Assembly: GCA_019414665.1 (NCBI GenBank)
Contig: DXLO01000001.1
Span: 62,001 to 126,000, forward strand
Origin: Bacteroides sp.
GTDB taxonomy: Bacteria; Bacteroidota; Bacteroidia; Bacteroidales; Bacteroidaceae
DNA: 64,000 nucleotides
Direction of reading: 5' to 3'
Below are positions 17,630 through 26,095 of the stretch, piece after piece. Made by a program: the position numbers and the translations under genes. Within the stretch, counting starts at the first letter, position 1; each line of letters starts with the position of its first letter. The notes under the pieces were generated by a model, which worked only from the letters and a program-made list of their open reading frames with translations, had not been told where the DNA came from and did not search any database.

Positions 17630-20600
17630 ATGAGCAGATTTTCTTCATTATTATGTAGCTTGCTATTCTGCATGATTACATATGCACAGGAAATTACAGT
17701 AACTGGTAAAGTCACCGCAGGAGGCGAAGAAATGCCTGGTGTCACAGTAGCTGTAAAAGGACAAACTCGCGGTACCATCACTTCTATCGATGGCAGCTAC
17801 CAGATTCAGGTTAACGGCAATGAAAGCCTGATCTTCTCTTTTGTAGGTTACGAAACAGTAACTATACCGGTAAACAGACGCAAAGTGATTAACGTAGAAT
17901 TAAAGGAAGCAGCCCAAATGGTAGATGAGGTAGTGATAACTGTTCCTTACGGTACTGCCAAAAAATCCACATTTACAGGGTCTGCAAGCTATATTGCCGC
18001 CGGTACTATTGAAAAAGCACAGGTCAGTAGTGTATCAAAAGCACTGCAAGGAACTGTAGCTGGTTTACAGTCTTTTTCCTCCAGCGGTCAACCCGGATCA
18101 GACGCAACTATCCTGATTCGTGGAGTTGGTTCTGTAAACGCTTCAACCAATCCCCTCTATGTGGTTGATGGTGTTCCTTACGATGGTGCTCTTTCCTCCA
18201 TAGCATCTTCAGATATTGCGTCAATCACTGTATTGAAAGATGCAGCTTCCGCTGCATTGTATGGCTCACGTGCAGCAAACGGCGTAATTATGATCACCAC
18301 CAAACAAGGAAATAAAGATAGCGCACCCACCGTTGAATTATCTGCCAAATATGGTTTTTCAAGCCGTGCACGGGCAGACTACGACCAGTTGAATACAAAC
18401 CAATATTATGAATTATATTGGGAAGCCATGCGTAACTATCGTATGGACAACGGTTACTCTGCCGAAGAAGCTGCTGTATGGGCATCAAGCAATGTTACAG
18501 GCAATCTAGGCATCAATCCTTATGGCAGTGCTTATCCTGAACCAATCGGCCATGACGGAAAACTGGTAGCAGGCGCCAAACCATTATGGGACGACAGCTG
18601 GGACGACGCCCTTTCACAAGATGCGCACTATACAGATTTAAATGTACGCGTAAGTGGTGGTAGCAAAACCTCCAAGTACTTTGTTTCAGCAGGTTACATG
18701 GATGACCAAGGTGCTTATATCTGCTCTGGTTTCAAACGCTATACTCTCCGCGCCAACGTGACTTCAGATATCCGCAAATGGTTACAGATCGGATTGAATG
18801 TATCAGGAACTCATTCTGTTCAAGACTATCCCAAGCAAGATGACTCAACAATCTCCAATGTGGTCATGTTTGCCCGTTCATTACCATCATTCTATCCAGT
18901 GTATCAACGTGACTTGACAACTGGAGCATATTTATTGGACGAAAATGGTAACCGTATGTTCGATTATGGTGAGTATCGCCCTAACTCGTATGCAAAATAT
19001 AATCTGCTGGCTTCCATGCCACACGATAAAAGCGAGATAAAACGCGATGCTGCTTCTTTACGTGGCTTTATCCAAATAACTCCTATCGAAGGACTTTCTT
19101 ACAAAATGTCTTTGAATATTGACTATAACAACAAAACAAATCATGACTACACCAATCCTACTTACGGTACAGGTTCTATCAGTGGTGGCAGCGTAAGCAA
19201 ATACAACTACCGCACTACAGGCATGACTTTTAATAATGTCATTAATTATCAACACACGTTCAATGATGTACATGATATCCGTATGATGGCCGGTCAGGAG
19301 TACTATGAATATAACACTTCCAATTTCGGCGGAAGCCGCAGCAAAGTCATCATGGATGGATTTTATGAGCCCGACGCAGCTTCCTCTTTAGGTGATTTTG
19401 GCGGAAACAGCGACCAATACAAGCTGTTAAGCTTCTTTGGAAGTGCTGAATACTCGTACAATCAAAAATACTTCTTATCGGCTTCTGTCCGTTCTGACGG
19501 TTCTTCCCGTTTCCATCCGGATCATCGTTGGGGTACTTTCTGGTCAGTAGGCGCATCTTGGAAAATCATGCAGGAAGAGTTTATGAAGGACACATCAGAC
19601 TGGCTATCTAATTTATCATTGCGTGCCAGCTACGGAGCGCAAGGCAATGACCAGGTAGGTTATTATGCGTATCAGGCGCTCTATTCCATACGTAATAACC
19701 TCGGTGAATCCGGTTTGCACGCTTATCGTCTGGCAACTCCTAATTTATCATGGGAAACCAATCTAAATACTAATATCGGCTTGGATTTTGGTTTCTGGAA
19801 CAATCGTCTAAATGGTACAATAGAATATTTTGAACGTCGTTCCAAAGATTTATTATTCTCTAAAGACTTAGTTCCATCTTCAGGTTTCTCAAGTATGGAC
19901 GAAAATATTGGTGCCATCAAAAATTATGGATGGGAATTCCAAATCTCAGGATATCCTATCATGACTAAAGATTGGAAATGGAAACTTTCTTTTAATGCTA
20001 CTACCTATAAAAACAAAATAACCTCATTACCTGCCGAAGAAATGTGGAGTGGCAACAAGAAATGGGTAAAAGGAGGATCGTTATATGACTTCTATTTAGT
20101 AGAATGGGCTGGTGTCAATCCTGAAAATGGTAATCCTATGTGGTATCGTTACAATACCAACGGAGAAAAAGTAACCACAGAAGACTATTCATCAACCACA
20201 CCGGACGACAAAGTAAAATGTGGCAATTCACTACCAGACTGGACTGGCGGTCTTCAATCAGATCTTTCATTCAAAGATTTTACATTATCATTCTTATTCT
20301 CTTATTCCATTGGTGGTAAAATCTATAATGGGGATAAAGTTTCATTGATGAGCCAAGGACCTACAGGTACCAGTTGGAGCGTAGATATGTTAGACCGTTG
20401 GACTCCTGAAAATCCCTATACCGATGTACCGCGTCTGACTACTTCTCCCAAAAGCTCATGGACAAACTCTTCAAACCGGTTCTTAGTTGACCGTTCATAC
20501 TTACGTCTGAAGAATATTACATTCTCTTACAATCTGCCGAAGTCATTGCTGAACACATTGACACTGAAAGATGCAAGCATATTTTTTCAAGCAGAAAATA

Positions 20601-20716
20601 TGCTGACATTAGCCAAACAACAAGGTCTAGACCCAGAGCAAACTTTCGGAGGCTCTACTTACTATCGCTATCCGGCAATGAAAACTATTTCATTCGGTAT
20701 CAATGTGAAACTTTAA
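17630..20716 (+). CDS. SusC/RagA family TonB-linked outer membrane transporter
   Basis: 1028 residues. A signal peptide ends at about residue 19 (ITYAQ). A carboxypeptidase-D-like regulatory domain follows (EITVTGKVTAGGEEMPGV, about 20-95), then a TonB-box-like VDEVVITVPYG, the plug domain (LQGTVAGLQ, DATILIRGVGS, LYVVDGVPYDG, AALYGSRAANGVIMITTK) and a 22-strand barrel ending in FGINVKL. It imports an oligomer captured by the SusD partner 15 bases downstream, powered by TonB. The substrate is unknown because no hydrolase, sigma or sensor gene is adjacent. Start at 17630 is preferred because it gives the signal peptide directly. Confidence 0.95.
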   Translation: MSRFSSLLCSLLFCMITYAQEITVTGKVTAGGEEMPGVTVAVKGQTRGTITSIDGSYQIQVNGNESLIFSFVGYETVTIPVNRRKVINVELKEAAQMVDEVVITVPYGTAKKSTFTGSASYIAAGTIEKAQVSSVSKALQGTVAGLQSFSSSGQPGSDATILIRGVGSVNASTNPLYVVDGVPYDGALSSIASSDIASITVLKDAASAALYGSRAANGVIMITTKQGNKDSAPTVELSAKYGFSSRARADYDQLNTNQYYELYWEAMRNYRMDNGYSAEEAAVWASSNVTGNLGINPYGSAYPEPIGHDGKLVAGAKPLWDDSWDDALSQDAHYTDLNVRVSGGSKTSKYFVSAGYMDDQGAYICSGFKRYTLRANVTSDIRKWLQIGLNVSGTHSVQDYPKQDDSTISNVVMFARSLPSFYPVYQRDLTTGAYLLDENGNRMFDYGEYRPNSYAKYNLLASMPHDKSEIKRDAASLRGFIQITPIEGLSYKMSLNIDYNNKTNHDYTNPTYGTGSISGGSVSKYNYRTTGMTFNNVINYQHTFNDVHDIRMMAGQEYYEYNTSNFGGSRSKVIMDGFYEPDAASSLGDFGGNSDQYKLLSFFGSAEYSYNQKYFLSASVRSDGSSRFHPDHRWGTFWSVGASWKIMQEEFMKDTSDWLSNLSLRASYGAQGNDQVGYYAYQALYSIRNNLGESGLHAYRLATPNLSWETNLNTNIGLDFGFWNNRLNGTIEYFERRSKDLLFSKDLVPSSGFSSMDENIGAIKNYGWEFQISGYPIMTKDWKWKLSFNATTYKNKITSLPAEEMWSGNKKWVKGGSLYDFYLVEWAGVNPENGNPMWYRYNTNGEKVTTEDYSSTTPDDKVKCGNSLPDWTGGLQSDLSFKDFTLSFLFSYSIGGKIYNGDKVSLMSQGPTGTSWSVDMLDRWTPENPYTDVPRLTTSPKSSWTNSSNRFLVDRSYLRLKNITFSYNLPKSLLNTLTLKDASIFFQAENMLTLAKQQGLDPEQTFGGSTYYRYPAMKTISFGINVKL

Positions 20717-20731
20717 TACAGAAAGAAGAAT

Positions 20732-22282
20732 ATGAAAACTATTTTTAAATATATATTTTCAGTCGCACTGGGAAGTATAATGCTCACTTCCTGCGATTTG
20801 GATACAATTCCTACAACTTATGTAGATGCCGGTTCTGTTTTCGGTAAAACAGGAGATGCCGAAAAAGTACTTAATGGTGGTTGGAACTACCTGATGGAAA
20901 CTTTCAATTCCTACGCCAACCCTGGCTATGGAGCAATGTTACGTGCAAATGATGCAATGGGTTCTGACGTAGTACTAAACACCAAATATGGTTTTAGAGC
21001 ACACAATGAATTTACCGCTATTTATGGAAAAGGGGGCACAAACACCCTAAGCTGGCTTTTAGCATACCGTGTTATTAATGACTGCAATGGTGTATTAGAT
21101 AATATTGACGCTGCTGAAGGTACACAAATTGACAGAAATCGAATCAAGGGACAAGCGTTAGCCTTACGTGGTTTTCTATATTTACATCTAGCTTCTTGTT
21201 ATTCTTTTGCCATTGATAAAGATCCAGATGCTGTATGTGCACCTATCTATACACAATCAACAGATGAAACAATTGCAGCTGAAGGAAAACCTGCATCAAG
21301 TGTCAGTGAAGTATATGCGCAATCTATCAATGACTTGGAAGAAGCATTAGAACTTATTCCCGAAACTTATGTACGTGACGCCAAACACAAAATTGACAAT
21401 GAAGTTGTCCTAGGTATTCTCTCACGTGCCTGTCTTTATGCTCGTCAATGGGAGAAAGCTAAAACTTACTCAGACAAATTGTTAGCTAAAAACAATTATC
21501 TAATGACCGAGAGTGAATATAAAGCCGGATTCAATTCTGTAGACAATAAAGAATGGATTTGGGGGCATGCTCAAACCAACGATCAAAGTAATGCCAGTTA
21601 TCAGTTTCATTATTTAGATACTACAACTAAAGGATCATACTATTATAGCTTCAATGTAGACCCTTACTTCCGTGATTTGTTCGAAGATGGTGATTATCGT
21701 AAAGAAATGCTGTTCTGGGCTACAGATCCGGGAGCTGACGTTGAATCAGCAGCCTATGTATGGATGCGTAACTCTAAATTCAGATTCCGCGATATCGAAA
21801 ACCAACTTGGTGATATCGTATTGATGCGCGTTGCCGAAATTTATTTGATAAATGCAGAGGCAAAGGCACATCTGAATGACCCAGATGCTATTAACAAATT
21901 AAATGATTTAAAAACAGCCAGAGGAGCAAAAACCATTAATACAAATCTTTCACAACAAGACCTATTGGAAACAATTTGGTTAGAACGCCGTAAAGAATTA
22001 TGGGGTGAAGGATTCAGTTTGATAGACATTATCCGCAACCAACAGGCTGTAGTTCGAAAAGCATATCCCGAAGGTCCCATTGACTATATTTACACTGATG
22101 AAAACGGACAAACTCACACCCTGAAGAAAAAGACTCAAGGACATCGTTTCTTCAATTTCCCCGATAAAAGTGCATTCTGTCCAAACAGTAAATATTATTT
22201 GTACCGAATTACGGATTCGGAAGAGCTGGCGAACAAAAACCTTTACAAGGATCATCCTAAACTCTCAATTTATACCAAATAA
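20732..22282 (+). CDS. SusD/RagB family surface substrate-binding lipoprotein
   Basis: 516 residues. Lipobox MLTSC puts the lipidated cysteine at residue 21. The SusD fold shows in LRGFLYLHLASCYS (TPR-like helix), LGILSRACLYARQWEKA, DIVLMRVAEIYLINAEAKA and WLERRKELWGEGFSLIDIIR, which are conserved RagB/SusD landmarks. It caps the SusC barrel and binds the substrate at the cell surface. Cotranscribed with susC; a terminator hairpin follows 19 bases after the stop. Without neighbouring enzymes the ligand cannot be guessed; both glycans and peptides are possible in this family. Confidence 0.94.
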   Translation: MKTIFKYIFSVALGSIMLTSCDLDTIPTTYVDAGSVFGKTGDAEKVLNGGWNYLMETFNSYANPGYGAMLRANDAMGSDVVLNTKYGFRAHNEFTAIYGKGGTNTLSWLLAYRVINDCNGVLDNIDAAEGTQIDRNRIKGQALALRGFLYLHLASCYSFAIDKDPDAVCAPIYTQSTDETIAAEGKPASSVSEVYAQSINDLEEALELIPETYVRDAKHKIDNEVVLGILSRACLYARQWEKAKTYSDKLLAKNNYLMTESEYKAGFNSVDNKEWIWGHAQTNDQSNASYQFHYLDTTTKGSYYYSFNVDPYFRDLFEDGDYRKEMLFWATDPGADVESAAYVWMRNSKFRFRDIENQLGDIVLMRVAEIYLINAEAKAHLNDPDAINKLNDLKTARGAKTINTNLSQQDLLETIWLERRKELWGEGFSLIDIIRNQQAVVRKAYPEGPIDYIYTDENGQTHTLKKKTQGHRFFNFPDKSAFCPNSKYYLYRITDSEELANKNLYKDHPKLSIYTK

Positions 22283-22301
22283 CAGCAAACTCTAACAAAG
22301 T

Positions 22302-22338
22302 AAAAACCCGTAGCAAAATGAACTGTTACGGGTTTTTT
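22302..22338 (+). terminator. Intrinsic terminator after susD
   Basis: AAAACCCGTAGCA pairs with TGTTACGGGTTTT (one G-T wobble), loop of 8, with a run of T at 22333-22338. Confidence 0.85.
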
Positions 22339-22569
22339 ATTGTTCTCAAACAAATCAAAAGAGAGTATTCATTAATAAATTTATAGTTCCAAAGGATAAC
22401 TCAAAATAGATTAATGAAACAGCTTTATAATAATCTGTATCATCATGATATCCTACCCTTTCTTACTTTATTCATTGCTACATAAAATAAGAAAAGGGAG
22501 CTTCTCTTCGGATTTTAATCATAAGAGATTTAAATTTCAATATCTCTTTAGAAACACATTCTTTCTGTT

Positions 22570-23832
22570 TTATTTCTTCTTCAAATCCTCAGGAGAAACC
22601 AACTTATAAAGCTTGTCACTAGGACGTACCTTATCGGGTACTTTAAAGGATACATGTTGACCTTTTCTTACCACATCCACCGGTTTCAAATCCACACGCG
22701 CCTCATCCAACGTCAGAAATACTGCTCCTGTAGTAGGTCCTGTGATCAGAAGCTTATCCCCTACTTTCATCTCAGCAGCTTCCACCAGAAACTCTGCAAC
22801 GCCAATATTAGAAAAGTACTTGATTCCCTTACCCACATACACCTTACGCTCAGTAGCCTCCGAACCATAGTTCTTACTCCATTCACCCAAACGCTGTCCT
22901 AAATAATACCCATTCCAGAATCCCCGATTGAATACGGTCTTCAGCCGTTCATCCCAAGCCTGCTTCTTCTCCTCGGTAAAAGTGCCCTCCAGATAAGAAC
23001 AAATAGCTTCTTTGTAACATTCCACCACGGTACGTACATACTCAGGTCCTCGGGCACGCCCTTCGATCTTGAAGACACGCACGCCAGCCTCTATCATCTC
23101 ATCCATAAAATGAATAGTTTTCAAATCTTTAGGAGACATGATGTATTTATTGTCCACCTCCAGTTCAATATCACTCTCTTTATCCTTCACATCGTATGCA
23201 CGGCGACATATCTGCATACAAGCCCCCCGGTTAGCAGAAGCATTCATCTCATGCAAACTGAGATAACACTTGCCCGACACTGCCATACAGAGTGCCCCGT
23301 GGCAGAACATCTCAATACGGACCAATTCTCCATTCGGACCTTTAATTTGTTCCTTCTGGATAGTATCATAAATCACCCGCACCTGCTTCAAATTCAATTC
23401 ACGTGCCAATACCACTACATCGGCAAAGCGAGCATAAAATTTCAACGCTCCGGCATTACTGATATTTAATTGGGTGGAAAGGTGTACTTCCTGCCCCACC
23501 TCGCAACAATAAGCCATTACCGCCACATCCGCAGCAATCACGGCACTGATGCCTGCCTCCTTAGCCGCATCCACAATGGTACGCATCAAAGCAATATCTT
23601 CATCATAAATAATGGTATTGATCGTAAGATAGCTCTTGATGCCATGTTTATCACAGATCTGTGCTATCTCGCGTAAATCATTGACAGTAAATGTACTGGC
23701 AGAACGTGCACGCATATTCAGACTCTCAATTCCGAAGTAAATAGAATCCGCACCTGCCTGTATGGCTGCCGCCAGCGACTCACGTGAACCTACAGGAGCC
23801 ATTATTTCAAAGTCTTTTATAGAAGCTTTCAT
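22570..23832 (-). CDS. U32 peptidase family protein (TrhP/RlhA-like RNA hydroxylation factor)
   Basis: 420 residues. The N-terminal TIM-barrel part starts EIMAPVGSRESLAAAIQAGAD; the U32 signature EMFCHGALCMAVSGKCY is near residue 175 with further cysteines in RGACMQICRR, which in this family bind an iron-sulfur cluster. The C-terminal domain after about 330 resembles the U32-associated beta domain. Relatives hydroxylate tRNA uridine-34 (TrhP) or 23S rRNA (RlhA) using prephenate, rather than cutting proteins. A divergent dusB, another tRNA-modifying enzyme, starts 150 bases away, supporting an RNA role. Its minus-strand promoter TAccTTTG is at 23856-23863. Confidence 0.85.
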   Translation of the reverse strand: MKASIKDFEIMAPVGSRESLAAAIQAGADSIYFGIESLNMRARSASTFTVNDLREIAQICDKHGIKSYLTINTIIYDEDIALMRTIVDAAKEAGISAVIAADVAVMAYCCEVGQEVHLSTQLNISNAGALKFYARFADVVVLARELNLKQVRVIYDTIQKEQIKGPNGELVRIEMFCHGALCMAVSGKCYLSLHEMNASANRGACMQICRRAYDVKDKESDIELEVDNKYIMSPKDLKTIHFMDEMIEAGVRVFKIEGRARGPEYVRTVVECYKEAICSYLEGTFTEEKKQAWDERLKTVFNRGFWNGYYLGQRLGEWSKNYGSEATERKVYVGKGIKYFSNIGVAEFLVEAAEMKVGDKLLITGPTTGAVFLTLDEARVDLKPVDVVRKGQHVSFKVPDKVRPSDKLYKLVSPEDLKKK

Positions 23833-23855
23833 TATTCTTTTGATTAATATATGTG

Positions 23856-23863
23856 CAAAGGTA
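23856..23863 (-). promoter_or_regulatory. -7 box TACCTTTG for the U32 family gene
   Basis: Exact TAnnTTTG on the minus strand, 24 bases before the start codon at 23832. Confidence 0.6.
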
Positions 23864-23875
23864 GGCTTTTTTCCG

Positions 23876-23883
23876 TATTTTTG
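23876..23883 (+). promoter_or_regulatory. -7 box TATTTTTG for dusB
   Basis: Exact TAnnTTTG on the plus strand, divergent from the U32 promoter, giving a leader of about 95 bases that contains the CACAGATT repeats. Confidence 0.55.
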
Positions 23884-23897
23884 CAGCCTGATTTCAC

Positions 23898-23924
23898 CAC
23901 AGATTACACAGATTCACACAGATT
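23898..23924. repeat. Three CACAGATT direct repeats in the dusB leader
   Basis: CACAGATT occurs at 23898, 23907 and 23917, spaced 9 and 10 bases, close to one helical turn. A partial inverted half (AATCTG) lies at 23944-23949. It lies in the transcribed leader. Confidence 0.6.
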
Positions 23925-23982
23925 ATAAATTAATACTCAAATGAATCTGACTTTTCTGTAACCCAAAGATAAACATACAACA

Positions 23983-24972
23983 ATGAAGATTAGAAATATA
24001 GACCTGGGCAGATACCCTATTTTCCTGGCTCCGATGGAAGATGTAACAGACCCCGCTTTTCGCCTGATGTGCAAGAAGTTCGGTGCTGATATGGTATATA
24101 CCGAATTTGTATCGGCAGATGCATTGATACGCTCGGTAGGTAAAACGATGCAGAAGCTGAATATCAACGATGAGGAACGCCCCGTAGCCATCCAGATTTA
24201 CGGCAGAGACACGGAAACAATGGTAGAAGCGGCGAAAATAGTGGAAGAGGCGCATCCTGACATCCTGGATATTAATTTTGGCTGTCCTGTAAAACGCGTT
24301 GCCGGTAAAGGAGCCGGTGCAGGTATGCTGCAAAATATCCCGCTGATGTTGGAAATTACCCGTGCTGTTGTGGACACTGTAAAAATTCCCGTTACTGTAA
24401 AAACACGTCTAGGCTGGGACAATGAGCATAAAATTATAGTAGATTTGGCAGAACAATTACAAGATTGCGGCATTGAAGCACTGACCATTCATGGACGCAC
24501 CCGTGCACAAATGTACACTGGTGAAGCGGACTGGAGTTTAATAGGTGAAGTAAAAAAGAATCCCCGTATGCATATACCTATCATTGGAAACGGGGATATA
24601 ACTACGCCACAACGTGCCAAAGAGTGTTTTGACCAGTATGGAGTAGACGCTATTATGATTGGCCGAGCCAGCTTTGGACGCCCGTGGATATTCAAGGAAG
24701 TAAAACATTATATAGAAACCGGTAAGGAACTCCCTGCCCTTTCTTTTGAGTGGCGGCTGAATGTACTCCGTCAGGAAGTGTTGGACAGTGTGAATCTGCT
24801 TGACGAACGCCGCGGTATTCTTCATGTACGCCGCCATCTGGCTGCTTCTCCCTTATTTAAAGGCATCCCCAACTTTAAAGAGACACGTATCGCCATGCTC
24901 CGTGCCGAAACCGTGAAAGAACTTTTCAGTATCTTGGATTATATCAGGGGGAATTACGGAATGAATTCTTAA
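23983..24972 (+). CDS. dusB: tRNA-dihydrouridine synthase DusB
   Basis: 329 residues, full family length. The FMN-binding TIM barrel opens with LGRYPIFLAPMEDVTDPAFR; DINFGCPVKRVAGKGAGAGM holds the catalytic cysteine loop, and VKTRLGWD, IHGRTRAQMYTGEADW and IIGNGDITTPQRA follow in the DusB order. It reduces uridine to dihydrouridine at positions in the D-loop of tRNAs using NADPH. Divergent from the U32 RNA hydroxylation gene. The stop codon is part of a long inverted repeat (24970-25058). Confidence 0.95.
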   Translation: MKIRNIDLGRYPIFLAPMEDVTDPAFRLMCKKFGADMVYTEFVSADALIRSVGKTMQKLNINDEERPVAIQIYGRDTETMVEAAKIVEEAHPDILDINFGCPVKRVAGKGAGAGMLQNIPLMLEITRAVVDTVKIPVTVKTRLGWDNEHKIIVDLAEQLQDCGIEALTIHGRTRAQMYTGEADWSLIGEVKKNPRMHIPIIGNGDITTPQRAKECFDQYGVDAIMIGRASFGRPWIFKEVKHYIETGKELPALSFEWRLNVLRQEVLDSVNLLDERRGILHVRRHLAASPLFKGIPNFKETRIAMLRAETVKELFSILDYIRGNYGMNS

Positions 24973-25058
24973 TGCTACAATGTGCTAATATGCTAATGTG
25001 CCAATTGCCATGCGGAATACAGCACAGCCAATTGGCACATTAATATATTGTAGCATTA
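24970..25058. repeat. Two-part inverted repeat overlapping the dusB stop codon
   Basis: Left arms TAATGCTACAAT (24970-24981) and TAATGTGCCAATTG (24994-25007) are exactly reverse-complementary to right arms CAATTGGCACATTA (25029-25042) and ATTGTAGCATTA (25047-25058). The arms are perfect while the intervening spacers differ in length (12 versus 4). It lies between convergent dusB and the GIN-domain gene and can act as a bidirectional terminator; a dispersed repeat element is another reading. Confidence 0.75.
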
Positions 25059-25067
25059 ACACATTAT

Positions 25068-25919
25068 CTATTCCATTTTACGCAAACCTCTTTTGGGAGA
25101 GAAATCAATATCTTTAGGATTGCCTTTATAAGCCACCTCACCACTACTGGATGCTTTCGCAGTCAGCGAACCGGTCACATAACATTCCACATCACCAGAG
25201 GAACTGGCACTGGCAGTTACATTGACCGCCTTCATACCTTTTGCCTTTACATCCCCACTACTACTGGCTCTGTAAGAAGCGTTCTCACAAATACCTGCCA
25301 AAATCACATCTCCGGAAGAGCTGGCATCAGCAGATACATCAGCAGCGTTCAGATTCTTGACAGATACATCACCCGAACTACTGGCATCAGCAGAGAAATT
25401 CGTACAAGATACCTTTTCCAGAATCACATCACCCGAACTATTAGCGGTAGCCGCAAAATCATCACAAGAAATAGTGCTTCCTGTTACATCACCGCTACTG
25501 CTAGCCTTAACAGTAACTTTCCCACTCGTTTTCAGTCCATTCTTTATAATAATATCACCGGAACTGGAAGCTTTCAAGCTGTTCACAGCCGGAGCAGAAA
25601 CTCTTACTTCCTTTTTATGTTTTCCGTTTATTGAAAAATTGTTTCTTGGTGATTTAAAACCAACCTTAAGTACTCCACCCTCTACACGGACATCAATATA
25701 GTCCACCAAATTGTCCGGAGCATATATTTCCACATCCTGTCCACCGGAACTTTGAGTATAGATTACATCCACCGAAGAACTGGTAGAGATAGCATTAAAA
25801 CTACCCACATTCACTTTTTTGGTAACATAGTTCTTACTAGGAGTTATTCTCTCTGCACATGCTGTGGCAGACACTAACATAAGGGTCACCGCCATTAAAG
25901 TCGATACTAATTTTCTCAT
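25068..25919 (-). CDS. GIN-domain (DUF2807) exported beta-helical protein
   Basis: 283 residues with an N-terminal signal sequence ending near residue 20 (LVSATAC), which may be a non-canonical lipobox. The body carries nine copies of a short turn related to ASSSGDV (VDV, DII and GEV variants included), about 15-25 residues apart, as expected for a right-handed beta-helix of the GIN or putative auto-transporter adhesin head domain family (PF10988). Probably on the outer membrane or secreted. Function of the family is not established. It is transcribed alone: terminators lie on both sides and a palindrome overlaps its promoter. Confidence 0.88.
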   Translation of the reverse strand: MRKLVSTLMAVTLMLVSATACAERITPSKNYVTKKVNVGSFNAISTSSSVDVIYTQSSGGQDVEIYAPDNLVDYIDVRVEGGVLKVGFKSPRNNFSINGKHKKEVRVSAPAVNSLKASSSGDIIIKNGLKTSGKVTVKASSSGDVTGSTISCDDFAATANSSGDVILEKVSCTNFSADASSSGDVSVKNLNAADVSADASSSGDVILAGICENASYRASSSGDVKAKGMKAVNVTASASSSGDVECYVTGSLTAKASSSGEVAYKGNPKDIDFSPKRGLRKME

Positions 25920-25957
25920 ACTATTTTTGTTTTATTCATTAGACGTTATTTCTATGC

Positions 25958-25974
25958 CAAACGTTGCAACGTTT
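25958..25974 (-). promoter_or_regulatory. Palindrome overlapping the GIN gene -7 box
   Basis: AAACGTTGCAACGTTT at 25959-25974 is a perfect 16-bp palindrome. On the minus strand its end forms AACGTTTG (25958-25965), one mismatch from TAnnTTTG, so a protein bound here would block the promoter. Confidence 0.5.
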
Positions 25975-26044
25975 AGCCATTATTTTTAAAGCAATATTCA
26001 TGCCAGCAACATTTATCACTGAAAATCAACAAGGTATAAACAAA

Positions 26045-26072
26045 ACAGGGTGTCCGAAAATGGACACCCTGT
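26045..26072 (-). terminator. Terminator of the CDF - epimerase - PAP2 operon
   Basis: ACAGGGTGTCC, 6-base loop, GGACACCCTGT, followed on the minus strand by TTTGTTTA, 24 bases after the PAP2 stop codon. Confidence 0.85.
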
Positions 26073-26095
26073 ACGCTTTTATATACTTTTTAAAA

